A stretch of DNA of 35,334 bases, taken from contig NZ_JAACYW010000100.1 in assembly GCF_015356825.1 (NCBI RefSeq), positions 1 through 35,334 of the forward strand, given 5' to 3'. Each line of letters opens with the position of its first letter. Positions within the stretch are counted from its first letter, which is position 1. The position numbers and the translations under genes are program-made. The stretch comes from Catenulispora rubra (GTDB lineage Bacteria; Actinomycetota; Actinomycetes; Streptomycetales; Catenulisporaceae). Positions 15,370 through 23,463 of the stretch are shown one piece after another. The notes under the pieces were generated by a model, which ran no database searches, was not told where the DNA came from, and saw only the letters and a list, made by a program, of their open reading frames with translations.

Positions 15370-16988
15370 CGCTCGGCCCTTCTAGGGATCCGGACCTCGA
15401 CCACCGCGCCGCCGCCTTCCGCCTCGGACACCGAGACCGTCCCGCCGTGCCGCTTCACGATCTGCGCCACCAGGGCGAGCCCCAGACCGCGCCCGGCCTC
15501 GGCCTTGGTGGTGAATCCGCGCACGAACACGTCCTCGCGCAACTCCGGGGCGATGCCCGGGCCGTTGTCGGCGACCTGGACGCGCAGGCCCGAGGCGTCG
15601 TCGGAGAGCTCGATCCAGACCTGCTTGGCCGCGGCGCCCCCGTAGTCGCTCTCGTGCCCGCCCTCATACCCGCCGACCGCTTCCAGCGCGTTGTCGATCA
15701 GGTTGCCGACCAGCGTCACCGCGTCGGTCACCGGCAGCGGCAGGTCCCGCACCGCCGTCACGTCCCCGACGCCGAGCTCGATCCCGCGCTCCCGGGCCTG
15801 CGCGACCTTCCCCAGCACCAGCGCGGCCAGCACCGGCTCCTCGACCGCGGTCAACAGCCGGTCGACGAGCTCCTGCTGGGCCGCCAGCTCGCCGGTCGCG
15901 AAGCGCACCGCCTCGCCCGGCCGGTCCAGCTCGATCAGCGTCACCACGGTGTGCAGCCGGTTCGCCGCCTCGTGGTTGGAGGCGCGCAGCGCTTCGGCGA
16001 AGCCGCGCACCGAGGCCAGCTCGTCGGTCAGCGCCTGCAGCTCCGTGCGGTCCCGCAGCGTCACCACGGTGCCCAGGTCGCGTCCGGCGCGCCGGGCCGT
16101 CGACTGGTTGACCGTGACCACCCGGTTGTCGGTGAGGTGGATCCCGTCGGCCACGTCCGCGCCGCCGGCCAGCACCGCGCCGAGCGAGCCGTCCACGCCG
16201 AGCTCGGCCGGCGTGCGGCCGGCGCGCGCGTCCGGCAGGTCCAGCAGCCGCACCGCCTCGTCGTTGGCGAGGATGAGCCGGCCCGCGGGGTCCAGCAGGA
16301 GCAGGCCTTCGCGCATCGCGTGCATCACCGCGTCGTGGTGCTCGTACAGCTCGGCCAGCGCGACCGGGCCCAGGCCGCGGGTCTGCCGCCGCACCCGGCG
16401 GCCGACCGCGTACGCCCCGAGGACCGCCAGCGCCAGCGCCGCGGCCGATATCCCGATCACCAGCGGCAGCTGCTGCCCGAACAGGGAGCTGAGCCGGTGC
16501 TGGGTGATGCCGACCGAGACCAGGCCGATGATCGCGCCGCCGTGCTGGGGATCGCGGATCGGCACCACCGAGCGCACCGACGGGCCCAGCGAGCCCGAGT
16601 AGTCCTCGGTGAACGACGTCCCGGCCACCGCCGGCGCGATGTGTCCGACGAAGGTCTTGCCGATCAGGGCCGGGTTCGGGTGCGTGAAGCGGACGCCGGC
16701 GGTGGTCATCACCACCACGAAATCGACGCCGGCCTGCTGCTCCAGCGCGGTGGTCTCGGGCTGGAGCGGGACGGTCGGGTTCGCCGTGTGCAGCGCGGCG
16801 ATCGTGGACGGTGCGCCGGCCAGGGCCTCGGCGGTGGAGAGCACCTGGCGCCGGGCGCCGTCGTGCTCGGTGGCGTGGGCCTGCAGGACGGCGGCGGTGG
16901 AGCCGGCCGCCGTGAGCAGCAGCACCAGCACGCACTGCATGAGCAGTACCTGGGTGGCGATGCTGAACCGGCTCCGCAGACGACGCAT
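15366..16988 (-). CDS. CitA/DcuS-family sensor histidine kinase
   Basis: The protein has 540 residues. TM1 is at about 11-33, followed by an extracytoplasmic PDC-type sensor domain (34-172, with GVDFVVVMTTAGVRFTHPNP and a conserved G..F..HIAPA region), TM2 at about 174-194 and a cytoplasmic PAS domain (215-315). A DcuS-type dimerisation helix carries His339 in ASNHEAANRLH, and the HATPase domain has NLIDNALEA, DNGPGI and GRGLGLALV. This layout is that of kinases sensing citrate or C4-dicarboxylates. The gene pairs with the regulator that follows and diverges from the transporter. Confidence 0.92.
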   Translation of the reverse strand: MRRLRSRFSIATQVLLMQCVLVLLLTAAGSTAAVLQAHATEHDGARRQVLSTAEALAGAPSTIAALHTANPTVPLQPETTALEQQAGVDFVVVMTTAGVRFTHPNPALIGKTFVGHIAPAVAGTSFTEDYSGSLGPSVRSVVPIRDPQHGGAIIGLVSVGITQHRLSSLFGQQLPLVIGISAAALALAVLGAYAVGRRVRRQTRGLGPVALAELYEHHDAVMHAMREGLLLLDPAGRLILANDEAVRLLDLPDARAGRTPAELGVDGSLGAVLAGGADVADGIHLTDNRVVTVNQSTARRAGRDLGTVVTLRDRTELQALTDELASVRGFAEALRASNHEAANRLHTVVTLIELDRPGEAVRFATGELAAQQELVDRLLTAVEEPVLAALVLGKVAQARERGIELGVGDVTAVRDLPLPVTDAVTLVGNLIDNALEAVGGYEGGHESDYGGAAAKQVWIELSDDASGLRVQVADNGPGIAPELREDVFVRGFTTKAEAGRGLGLALVAQIVKRHGGTVSVSEAEGGGAVVEVRIPRRAER

Positions 16989-17034
16989 GCCCCGCAGTGT
17001 CCCCGACTAATCGGATTCGGCAAAGGCGAACACC

Positions 17035-17088
17035 GAGATCACGTGATGTCTCAGTAACGCGTGGGAGCTGTGCGCGTAATGCGCGTAA
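17035..17088. promoter_or_regulatory. Control region between sensor kinase and dctA
   Basis: The 189-nt divergent gap contains the palindrome atcacgtgat (17038-17047), with flanking gaga/tctc making an 18-nt dyad (17035-17052), and a tandem direct repeat tgcgcgtaa tgcgcgtaa (17071-17088). CitB/DcuR-type regulators often bind direct or imperfect repeats near transporter promoters, so the 9-bp repeat is the better candidate site. No clear -35/-10 pair could be assigned. Confidence 0.5.
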
Positions 17089-17177
17089 CCACGAAAGTGA
17101 TCTGTGACCTGCCCCACAGTGAACGGCGTCCGTCAGCCGTAAAGGCCGTTAACCCGGCCGTCTCTGGGGAGCGACCA

Positions 17178-18503
17178 ATGTCCGAAACCTCTTCGCCACC
17201 GACGACGCGCCGTCGCTGGTACCGCCAGCTCTACGTCTGGGTCCTGGTCGGCATAGCCGCCGGCATCGCCCTCGGAGCCGCCGCGCCCGGCGTGGCCACC
17301 CAGCTGCAGCCGCTCGGCGACAGCTTCGTGAACCTGATCCGGATGGTCATCACCCCGGTGATCTTCGTGACCGTGGTGACCGGGATCGCCGGCGTGGGCC
17401 GGCTGCGCGAGGTGGGCCGGGTCGGGATCAGGTCCCTGATCTACTTCGAGGTGCTGTCCACGGTCGCGCTGGCGATCGGGCTGCTGGTGATGGACGTGCT
17501 GCGGCCCGGGGCCGGGGTGCACGCCAAGGTGCCCAAGGCCACCGGGACGGCCGCGGACTACATCAAGACCGGCCAGACCCAGACCGCCTGGCACTACCTG
17601 ACCGACATGGTGCCGAACAGCCTCGTCGGCGCGTTCAGCACCGGCAGCGTGCTGCAGGTGCTGGTGATCGCGGTGCTGGTGGCGGTGGCCATCAAGCTGG
17701 TCGGCGCGCCGGCCGAGCCGGTGGCGCGCGGAATCGAGGTGATCGGCAAGGTCCTGTTCAAAGTGCTGGGGATCGTCATGTACGCCGCCCCGGTCGGCGC
17801 GTTCGGCGCGATGTCGTTCACCGTCGGCAAGTACGGCCTGCACACGCTGACCAGCCTGGGCAAGCTGATCGCGATCTTCTACGGCACCTCGGCGCTGTTC
17901 GTCGTGGTGGTGCTCGGCGCGGTCGCGGCGACCCAGCACGTCAACATCCTCAAGCTGGTCCGGTACATCGCGCCGGAGCTGCTGGTGGTGCTCGGCACCT
18001 CCTCCAGCGAGAGCGTGCTGCCGCGGATCATGGACAAGATGGAGCAGGCCGGGGTGCGGCGGGACGTGGTCGGGCTGACCGTGCCGGCCGGGTACTCGTT
18101 CAACCTGGACGGCACCTGCATCTACCTGACGCTCGGCGCGCTCTACATCGCGCAGGCGCTGGACGTGCACCTGTCGTTCGCTCAGCAGGTGACGATCCTC
18201 GGCGTCCTGCTGCTGACCTCCAAGGGCGCGGCCGGCGTCACCGGCAGCGGGTTCATCGTGCTGGCCGCGACGCTGTCCACGGTCGGGACCATCCCGGTCG
18301 CCGGCATCATGCTGATCTTCGGGATCGACAAGTTCATGAGCGAGTGCAGAGCCCTGACAAACCTGTGCGGAACGGCCGTCGGCACCATCGTCATCGCGGG
18401 CTGGGAGGACGCTTTGGACCGCGAACGGCTCTCCGCGCAGCTCAACGGGGGTGGGGACGGGTCCCCGGAACCGGTTACAAGCGGCGTCGCAATCCCGGCA
18501 TAA
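17178..18503 (+). CDS. dctA: DctA-type C4-dicarboxylate:proton symporter
   Basis: The start ATG 17178 is preceded by GGGGAG at 7 nt; an upstream in-frame start at 17061 lies in the control region and is less likely. The 441-residue protein belongs to the dicarboxylate/amino acid:cation symporter family. It shows multiple membrane helices, the Ser-rich hairpin GTSSSESVLPRIM, the conserved PAGYSFNLDGTCIY motif and the helical hairpin SKGAAGVTGSGFIVLA. It should import succinate, fumarate or malate with protons. The divergent CitA/CitB-like pair probably controls it. Confidence 0.92.
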   Translation: MSETSSPPTTRRRWYRQLYVWVLVGIAAGIALGAAAPGVATQLQPLGDSFVNLIRMVITPVIFVTVVTGIAGVGRLREVGRVGIRSLIYFEVLSTVALAIGLLVMDVLRPGAGVHAKVPKATGTAADYIKTGQTQTAWHYLTDMVPNSLVGAFSTGSVLQVLVIAVLVAVAIKLVGAPAEPVARGIEVIGKVLFKVLGIVMYAAPVGAFGAMSFTVGKYGLHTLTSLGKLIAIFYGTSALFVVVVLGAVAATQHVNILKLVRYIAPELLVVLGTSSSESVLPRIMDKMEQAGVRRDVVGLTVPAGYSFNLDGTCIYLTLGALYIAQALDVHLSFAQQVTILGVLLLTSKGAAGVTGSGFIVLAATLSTVGTIPVAGIMLIFGIDKFMSECRALTNLCGTAVGTIVIAGWEDALDRERLSAQLNGGGDGSPEPVTSGVAIPA

Positions 18504-18672
18504 CGGGGCAGAATCCCAGGGAAACCGCTGGTGAGGGCCTTGGGGGCGGTTGCCAACGGCGACGTCCCGGTGGCAGTCTTCGGGGTGTTCCGCACGGGGC
18601 TGGGGAAGCAGACGCTGACCGGCTGAGCGCCGCGTTCGATGCCGGGCGCGCAAGACTTAGGGGAGTGCCACA

Positions 18673-18972
18673 ATGGCAGACATTAACGTTACATACGGCG
18701 AGATGCGCCAGGCCGCCGGCCAGCTGACCAACTTCGAGAACCAGGCCGGCGACGTTCTGAAGCAGGCGCAGGCCATGATCACCAACCTGGTGAACGGCGG
18801 CTTCGTCACCGCTCAGGCGTCGAAGGCGTTCGACGAGTCCTACGGCAACTTCACCAAGGGCGCCACGCAGATGCTCAGCGGCATGACCGGCATGTGCGAC
18901 TACCTGAAGCAGGCTGCCGACCAGATGGAGCACATGGACACCTCGCTGGCCAACGCCATCAAGGGCAAGTAA
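18673..18972 (+). CDS. WXG100-family small secreted protein
   Basis: This 99-residue protein is helix-turn-helix in pattern, with GGGGAG 7 nt before ATG 18673. The turn carries NGGFVTAQAS (about 41-50), the position where WXG100 proteins have Trp-x-Gly, so Trp is replaced by Phe and the order is altered, as in a subset of actinobacterial members. Such proteins dimerise and leave through ESX/type VII systems. No ESX core gene (EccC or other) is in the window. A strong terminator follows, so it is probably transcribed as a single gene at high level. Confidence 0.88.
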   Translation: MADINVTYGEMRQAAGQLTNFENQAGDVLKQAQAMITNLVNGGFVTAQASKAFDESYGNFTKGATQMLSGMTGMCDYLKQAADQMEHMDTSLANAIKGK

Positions 18973-19012
18973 GGGATCACCGCCGGGCCCGCGCCGCGGG
19001 CCGCGAATCCCC

Positions 19013-19046
19013 GAAGGGGCCTCTCCGTTCCGGGAGGGGCCCCTTC
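19013..19046 (+). terminator. Hairpin terminator after the first WXG100 gene
   Basis: The arms gaaggggcctctcc (19013-19026) and ggaggggccccttc (19033-19046) pair over 14 positions with one G-U wobble and a 6-nt loop, 40 nt past the stop. Confidence 0.75.
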
Positions 19047-19073
19047 GCCGCCTGAGACCAGGAAGCCGGAGCT

Positions 19074-19736
19074 GTGACATCACCGACCGAACCCCCGAGC
19101 GCGGGTTCCCCCGCAGCCGTCGACGGGCCCGGCGCGCCCGCCGACGAGGAAACCGGGGCGCAGGCGCCGCCCCGCGACTACCGCCTGATGATCCCCTCGC
19201 AAGGCTGGACCCGCATCGCGCTGGACCCCGAGGTGTGGCCGCGCCGGATCCAGGTCATGGTCGACAAGAAGTTCCGCGGGATCGACAACGCGCCGCACCT
19301 GAAGGCGGAGATGCGGGGCGACCTGGAGCGGCGCTGCCAGGAGGCTTGGGAGAAGGGCGGGATCGAGCTGTATCTGGGCTCGATGGACGTCGTCGGGGTG
19401 CCGGTGTCCGCCAGCCTGCTGGTGACGCTGATCCCGCGTCCGGCCGGGCAGGCGCGCGCGACGCTGGAGCAGATGGCGCTGGGGCTGGCCGCCGAGGGGC
19501 GTGACGCCCGGGTCACCGAGCTGCCGGCGGGCAAGGCGCTGGTGCAGACCTATAAGACCCCGCCGCGGCCGGGTTACGGCAGCACGTTCCCGGACACGCA
19601 CCACGACGTGCTCTTCGACGTGCCGCACACCGCCTCGCAGCTGTTGCTCTCGTTCAGCACCCCGGTGGAGCCGCTGGCCGAGGCGATGGTCGAGCTCTTC
19701 GAGTCGATGGCGCTGTCGTTCGTGTGGAAGGGCTGA
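19074..19736 (+). CDS. ESX-linked protein of unknown function
   Basis: This 220-residue soluble protein has a GTG start at 19074 with AGGAAG about 8 nt upstream. Residues 1-35 are Pro/Ala/Gly-rich and likely disordered. The remainder alternates strands and helices: YRLMIPSQGWTRIAL, VPVSASLLVTLIP, VLFDVPHTASQLLLSFSTP, then a final helix LAEAMVELFESMALSF. No signal peptide or membrane segment is seen. It lies 3 nt from the next gene, which has a similar C-terminal pattern. Position between WXG100 genes suggests a chaperone or adaptor for export, which is inference only. Confidence 0.75.
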   Translation: MTSPTEPPSAGSPAAVDGPGAPADEETGAQAPPRDYRLMIPSQGWTRIALDPEVWPRRIQVMVDKKFRGIDNAPHLKAEMRGDLERRCQEAWEKGGIELYLGSMDVVGVPVSASLLVTLIPRPAGQARATLEQMALGLAAEGRDARVTELPAGKALVQTYKTPPRPGYGSTFPDTHHDVLFDVPHTASQLLLSFSTPVEPLAEAMVELFESMALSFVWKG

Positions 19737-19739
19737 GAC

Positions 19740-20342
19740 GTGGCGGCACGCGGTGACTTCACGATCACGATGGACCGTCCGGAGATCGCGATCCGGCTGC
19801 CGGTCAACGAGGACGGCGACCTGAGGGCGTGGGCGGAGAGCACCTCGCGCGCGCGTCAGGGTTTTGACGCCGAGGACGAGGACGTCGAGCTGTTCGCGGC
19901 CGAGATCCTGGCCGCCGCGGCGGACTCCTCCACGCGCGACGTGGCCATGGCCTATCTGCTGCCGGACGACGTCCTGCCGGTGGAGATGGCGCGGATCGAG
20001 GTCGTGGACGTCAATCCGGACGAGGAGATCCCCGAGGTCACCCTGGAGTGGCTGGAGCGGATCTACAGCGACCCCGGGCTGGAGCTGACGGCGCCGGTGG
20101 ACGTCTGGCGCGGCGTGCTGCCGGCCGGCCCCGCGGTCCGGGTGGTCCGCCAGGTGATCGGGGACGTCGACGAGTTCGGGGACGGCAAGCTGCTGCACAG
20201 CGTGGTCTACGCCGTGCGGCCGCCGCAGACGGACTTCGCGGTCGTGCTGTCGGTGACCTGGTCGGCCGTCCTGCTGGGCGAGGAACTGCTGGAGATGTCC
20301 GACGCGCTGGCGCAGACGCTGCAGGTGCTCCCGGCTCGCTGA
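19740..20342 (+). CDS. ESX-linked protein of unknown function, possible paralogue
   Basis: This 200-residue acidic soluble protein starts at GTG 19740, 3 nt after the preceding stop, with GGAAGGG upstream. It has no signal peptide or membrane segment. It ends with a strand-helix pattern, DFAVVLSVTWSAVLLGEELLEMSDALAQTLQVL, split here only by the break before the helix; this echoes the end of the upstream protein. The two may be a duplicated pair acting as a heterodimer, which is speculation based on layout and pattern. No known domain is recognised. Confidence 0.72.
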   Translation: MAARGDFTITMDRPEIAIRLPVNEDGDLRAWAESTSRARQGFDAEDEDVELFAAEILAAAADSSTRDVAMAYLLPDDVLPVEMARIEVVDVNPDEEIPEVTLEWLERIYSDPGLELTAPVDVWRGVLPAGPAVRVVRQVIGDVDEFGDGKLLHSVVYAVRPPQTDFAVVLSVTWSAVLLGEELLEMSDALAQTLQVLPAR

Positions 20343-20358
20343 GGCGGATTCTCGTCGG

Positions 20359-20402
20359 AGCCGCACACGAGCCGCACACGAGCCGCACACGAGCCGCACA
20401 CG
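20359..20402 (+). repeat. Four perfect 11-nt tandem repeats
   Basis: The unit agccgcacacg occurs at 20359-20369, 20370-20380, 20381-20391 and 20392-20402 with no mismatch, and decayed copies follow up to about 20427. It sits in the 108-nt gap before the second WXG gene, 23 nt before its Shine-Dalgarno region. It could be a slippage product or a regulator-binding array. Confidence 0.85.
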
Positions 20403-20450
20403 CCAGCACCGCACACAAAGCCGCACAGACAACGGGAAGGGGGAGGTCTG

Positions 20451-20750
20451 ATGGCCGACCACATCAAGATCAACACCGGGGAGCTCGCGAACATCGGCGA
20501 CGCGCTGGGCAAGCTGGTCGATCAGTTCCAGAACTCGGGGAACATCGTCCACCACTACGCCGGCGACCTGGGTTCGGGCCGCATGGCCGACACGCTGGAC
20601 CAGTTCGCGTCCAACTGGGACGTGCACAAGAAGAGCCTGCTGTCCAACCTGCAGCACCTGCAGAGTGCCGCGTCCGAGGGCGCGAAGAGCTGGGACGGGC
20701 TGGACGCGGACCTGGCCAAGGCGCTGACCGACCCACCGAAGAAGGGCTGA
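20451..20750 (+). CDS. WXG100-like small protein, likely effector partner
   Basis: This 99-residue protein starts at ATG 20451 behind GGGGAGG. It is predicted to form two long helices, with a turn around HYAGDLGSGRMADTLDQF, and ends in the flexible DPPKKG. No clear Trp-x-Gly is present at the turn; SNWDVHKKSLL is in the second helix. The effector-like gene starts 5 nt after its stop, the layout of a small type VII partner encoded immediately before its large substrate. Confidence 0.8.
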   Translation: MADHIKINTGELANIGDALGKLVDQFQNSGNIVHHYAGDLGSGRMADTLDQFASNWDVHKKSLLSNLQHLQSAASEGAKSWDGLDADLAKALTDPPKKG

Positions 20751-20755
20751 GGGGC

Positions 20756-22204
20756 GTGGCGATCGACTGGGACCACGAGGTCTACAACTCCGGCGACAAC
20801 ATCCCCGGAGACCCGGGCCAGGTCGCGGGGCTGGGCAAGAACTACCGCGACACCGCCGACGCGATCCGGCAGCAGGCCGCGAACCTGCGCAACCTGGTGA
20901 ACGGCCAGGGCTGGGACTCCGACTCCGGCCGTGAGTTCCAGAACATGGTCGGCGACACCGCGGGCAAGCTGGACAAGGCCTTCGGCCGCTACGACGCGGC
21001 GGCCGGCGCGCTGGGCACGGACCAGGGCTCGCTGGGCAACTGGGCCGGCTCGCTGGCGCACGCGCAGGACCTGGCCAAGGCCGCGATCAACAAGGGGCGC
21101 GAGGCCCAGGCCAACAGCCGCAGCGCGCAGGGCCAGATCGACGCGCACACCCAGGCGCAGGCCAAGCAGCCCCCGCCGCCGCCCGGGACCCCGCCGCCGA
21201 CCGGCCCGGACCCGGTGCTGACGAAGCTGAACGGCCAGAAGGCCGGCTTCGACGGCGACCTGGCGCAGGCCGAGAAGGACCTGCAGGCCGCCCGCGACTT
21301 CCGCGACAGCCAGGCGAACAAGTTCGCCGACGCCATCGTGAACGCCTACAACCACGACGGTCTCAAAGACGGGTTCTGGGACAAGGTCGGCGACATCGCC
21401 AGCGACGTCCTGCACGGCATCGAGGACTTCGCGCAGGTCGTCGGACACTGGGCCGGCGCGATCGCCGGCGTCCTGGGCGTCCTGGCGCTGGCGCTGAGCT
21501 GGGTGCCGGTCGTCGGCGAGATCCTGGGCGCGGCGGCGGCGATCGCCTCGGTGGTGGCGCTGGGCTGCGACGTGATCAACGCGCTGGACGGCAGAGGCAC
21601 GTGGCTGGACGTCGGCATCGACGTCCTCGGCGTGCTGTCCGGCGGTGCGGGGCGGCTGCTGGGGAACGTGGCCAAGGGCTCGAAGTTCTTCGAGGTGCTC
21701 AACGGCCTCAAGGGCGTGCGGGGCGTGTCCAAGGCGATGCGCTTCGCCCGGGCCGGCGAGGCCGCGGGCATCACCGGCGGCAAGGCGGCCAAGCTGGCCA
21801 CCGCGAACAAGCTGCTGGCCTCGCTCCCGGAGAGCGGCGTGGGGCGGTATGTGGCCATGGGTAAGACCGCGCTCAGCCCGAAGGCTTACTGGGCCGGTAT
21901 GAAGGACGGCGCGGACATGTTCAAGGACCTTGGGTTCAAGGGCGCGCTGCGGGCTGGTGTCCACGACTACCCGACGTCGCTGATGACCACCGGCGGCAAG
22001 GCTCGGTATTGGGCGTGGAGTACAGTGCCTTTGGCTGCGGGTTGGGCGAACATGAGTAGTTTGACCAATCAGCCCGGGTACAACGACACGAGTCCGTTGA
22101 CCAATGCCAGTAGCTGGGATGGGCTTGGCGCGGTCAAGGCGAATACGCGCTTGGGGGCGAACGGGATTCCGTTTGTTAATGGGCACTGGACTCCGCAGAG
22201 CTGA
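20756..22204 (+). CDS. ESX-type effector-like protein, WXG-fold N-terminus
   Basis: GTG 20756 is chosen because GAGGGG lies just upstream and longer readings cover other genes; it gives 482 residues. An N-terminal helical region (about 20-135) has a WXG-like turn, NGQGWDSDSGREF (50-61), and a second helix. A Pro-rich hinge follows (138-152), then a coiled-coil segment (160-195) and a hydrophobic block with likely membrane-active helices (229-270, 281-298). The C-terminal part (about 310-482) matches no fold I know. From about residue 410, codons use A/T third positions far more often (AGT, AAT, TTG, GTT), unlike the rest. Such a layout fits a polymorphic type VII effector with an exchanged C-terminal domain. 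Toxicity is unproven. Confidence 0.75.
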   Translation: MAIDWDHEVYNSGDNIPGDPGQVAGLGKNYRDTADAIRQQAANLRNLVNGQGWDSDSGREFQNMVGDTAGKLDKAFGRYDAAAGALGTDQGSLGNWAGSLAHAQDLAKAAINKGREAQANSRSAQGQIDAHTQAQAKQPPPPPGTPPPTGPDPVLTKLNGQKAGFDGDLAQAEKDLQAARDFRDSQANKFADAIVNAYNHDGLKDGFWDKVGDIASDVLHGIEDFAQVVGHWAGAIAGVLGVLALALSWVPVVGEILGAAAAIASVVALGCDVINALDGRGTWLDVGIDVLGVLSGGAGRLLGNVAKGSKFFEVLNGLKGVRGVSKAMRFARAGEAAGITGGKAAKLATANKLLASLPESGVGRYVAMGKTALSPKAYWAGMKDGADMFKDLGFKGALRAGVHDYPTSLMTTGGKARYWAWSTVPLAAGWANMSSLTNQPGYNDTSPLTNASSWDGLGAVKANTRLGANGIPFVNGHWTPQS

Positions 22205-22208
22205 TCCG

Positions 22209-22299
22209 GGGGTCGAGTAGCGGGTTCGAGTAGCGGGTTCGAGTACCGGGTTCGAGTACCGGGTCCGAGTAGCGGGGTCGAGTAGCGGGGTCGAGTAGC
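22209..22299 (+). repeat. Seven 13-nt tandem repeats after the effector gene
   Basis: Seven adjacent 13-nt units fit ggg-g/t-t/c-cgagta-g/c-c at 22209, 22222, 22235, 22248, 22261, 22274 and 22287, with a decayed eighth after 22300. Related cgag/tcgag words continue to about 22375. The array begins 5 nt past the effector stop and precedes the tail-anchored gene. Confidence 0.9.
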
Positions 22300-22382
22300 G
22301 GGTCCGGTACTCCGAGTACGTCGAGAAGTCCCGGGATGTCAGGCAGTTCGAGCACGTCGATGAGGTCGAGAAGGATGAGGGC

Positions 22383-22829
22383 ATGAGCAGGGTGGTCAAC
22401 CCGACCCGGCCGGCGGCCACGACCGCCGAGGTCCGGCAGCGGCTGAAGAACCTCGGCGGAGCCAAGCGGGAGCGCCTCGAGGACTGGGGATACCCGATCG
22501 CGAAGCTCGACGAGTGGGCCGCCCGCGGCGACGCGCAGGCCGACGAGGTCGACGCCCTGCTCGCCATCATCCTCAACCGCGCGGACTACACGCATGATGA
22601 CGCTGATGTGGCGGCGGCGGAGAAGATCGGGAAGAAGCTCGGCGCGCTCATGACGCCGCACGCTTACCTCGTGTCGCAGCACAAGGCGGAGGAGAAGCGG
22701 GCGTACAACATCCGGCCGGGGGCGATTCCGGGGGAGACGGAGGTTTCGGGCAAGTCGCTTTGGTTGATTTTGGGCGGGGTGTTCGTGCTTATCGTTGTCG
22801 GTGGGGTGATTGTGGCGGCTGTGCGCTGA
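22383..22829 (+). CDS. Small tail-anchored protein, unknown function
   Basis: The protein has 148 residues, with ATG 22383 and AAGGATGAGG upstream. The N-terminal 115 residues are charged and helical (EVRQRLKNLGGAKRERLEDWG; DEVDALLAIILNRADY), with no signal peptide. A single hydrophobic helix at the very end (SLWLILGGVFVLIVVGGVIV) is followed by AAVR, so the bulk should face the cytoplasm. It follows the effector-like gene. A membrane-bound immunity or export factor is possible, but nothing in the sequence proves it. Late codons have raised A/T third positions. Confidence 0.72.
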   Translation: MSRVVNPTRPAATTAEVRQRLKNLGGAKRERLEDWGYPIAKLDEWAARGDAQADEVDALLAIILNRADYTHDDADVAAAEKIGKKLGALMTPHAYLVSQHKAEEKRAYNIRPGAIPGETEVSGKSLWLILGGVFVLIVVGGVIVAAVR

Positions 22830-23015
22830 GGTTGGTTTGTGGTGGTGGTGGTTGGCGGTCGGCGGCCCGGGGCTACGGCGGAAGCTGGGTTCCGGGTCGT
22901 TTTGTTGGGTTTGTTTGGTTTGTGGTTTACAGGTGATTTTTATGGCTTCGCTAATGGTTGGATGGCCTCGCAGGGGACGCAGTTCGGTTGAGCCTCGCAT
23001 GCCGCGCTGGCGGCC

Positions 23016-23123
23016 GGCGGTTTTCGCGTACACGACCGCGCACTGGTCCAAGTCTGTGCATGGCGGGTTGGCGGGTGGCGGTTTTCGCGGGCAAGACCGC
23101 GCATGAGTCCGAGTCACTGCGCA
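23016..23123. repeat. Two-copy direct repeat of about 45 nt
   Basis: Copy 1 (23016-23060) and copy 2 (23077-23123) both begin ggcggttttcgcg, continue with accgcgca, and end near gtc-aagtc/gagtc and tgca/gcgca. They are similar over most of their length. No ORF crosses them sensibly. Confidence 0.65.
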
Positions 23124-23303
23124 CGCGTCATGTGGGCGGCTGTCTGCCGCGTTTGGTGGGCACCTTGAGGCCTCTGGCGGGCCTCCTCGACGAGGGGGCG
23201 ACCCGCGCGACCTGCTTGATGCCGCCGGCCCGTGACTGTTCGGCTTTCTATCCGCTGTTGCCTGCGTCGCGCTGCCCGGTGGCGGTGCTGCTTGTGGTCG
23301 CCG

Positions 23304-23463
23304 GGTTCTGGGTCCCTCGCCGCGTCATCGCCGTAAACGGAACCAGCCCGGTTTGGCGGAATCAAGCCGCATCACAGCTGCTGTGGTCCAGCTCCGTCCG
23401 GCTTGACACCGCCAAACCGGGCAGGTTGGCTGCGCCCGCTGACGCGGCGAGGGACCCAGAACC
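23304..23463. repeat. 160-nt imperfect inverted repeat
   Basis: The outer arms 23304-23327 and 23440-23463 are perfect reverse complements over 24 nt. Inner arms 23347-23369 and 23399-23421 match at 21 of 23 positions. The middle parts of the arms (about 19 nt each) diverge. The centre contains cacagctgctgtg (23373-23385), itself palindromic. No transposase or target-site duplication is evident. Confidence 0.8.

Noticed and set aside
17061..17177. Upstream start extending the C4-dicarboxylate transporter
   Set aside because: It would place coding sequence over the direct repeat and control region, has no ribosome site, and family proteins begin near the basic RRRWYRQLYVW segment.
22209..22299. 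CRISPR-like array
   Set aside because: The 13-nt units are adjacent with no spacers, so this is a simple tandem repeat.
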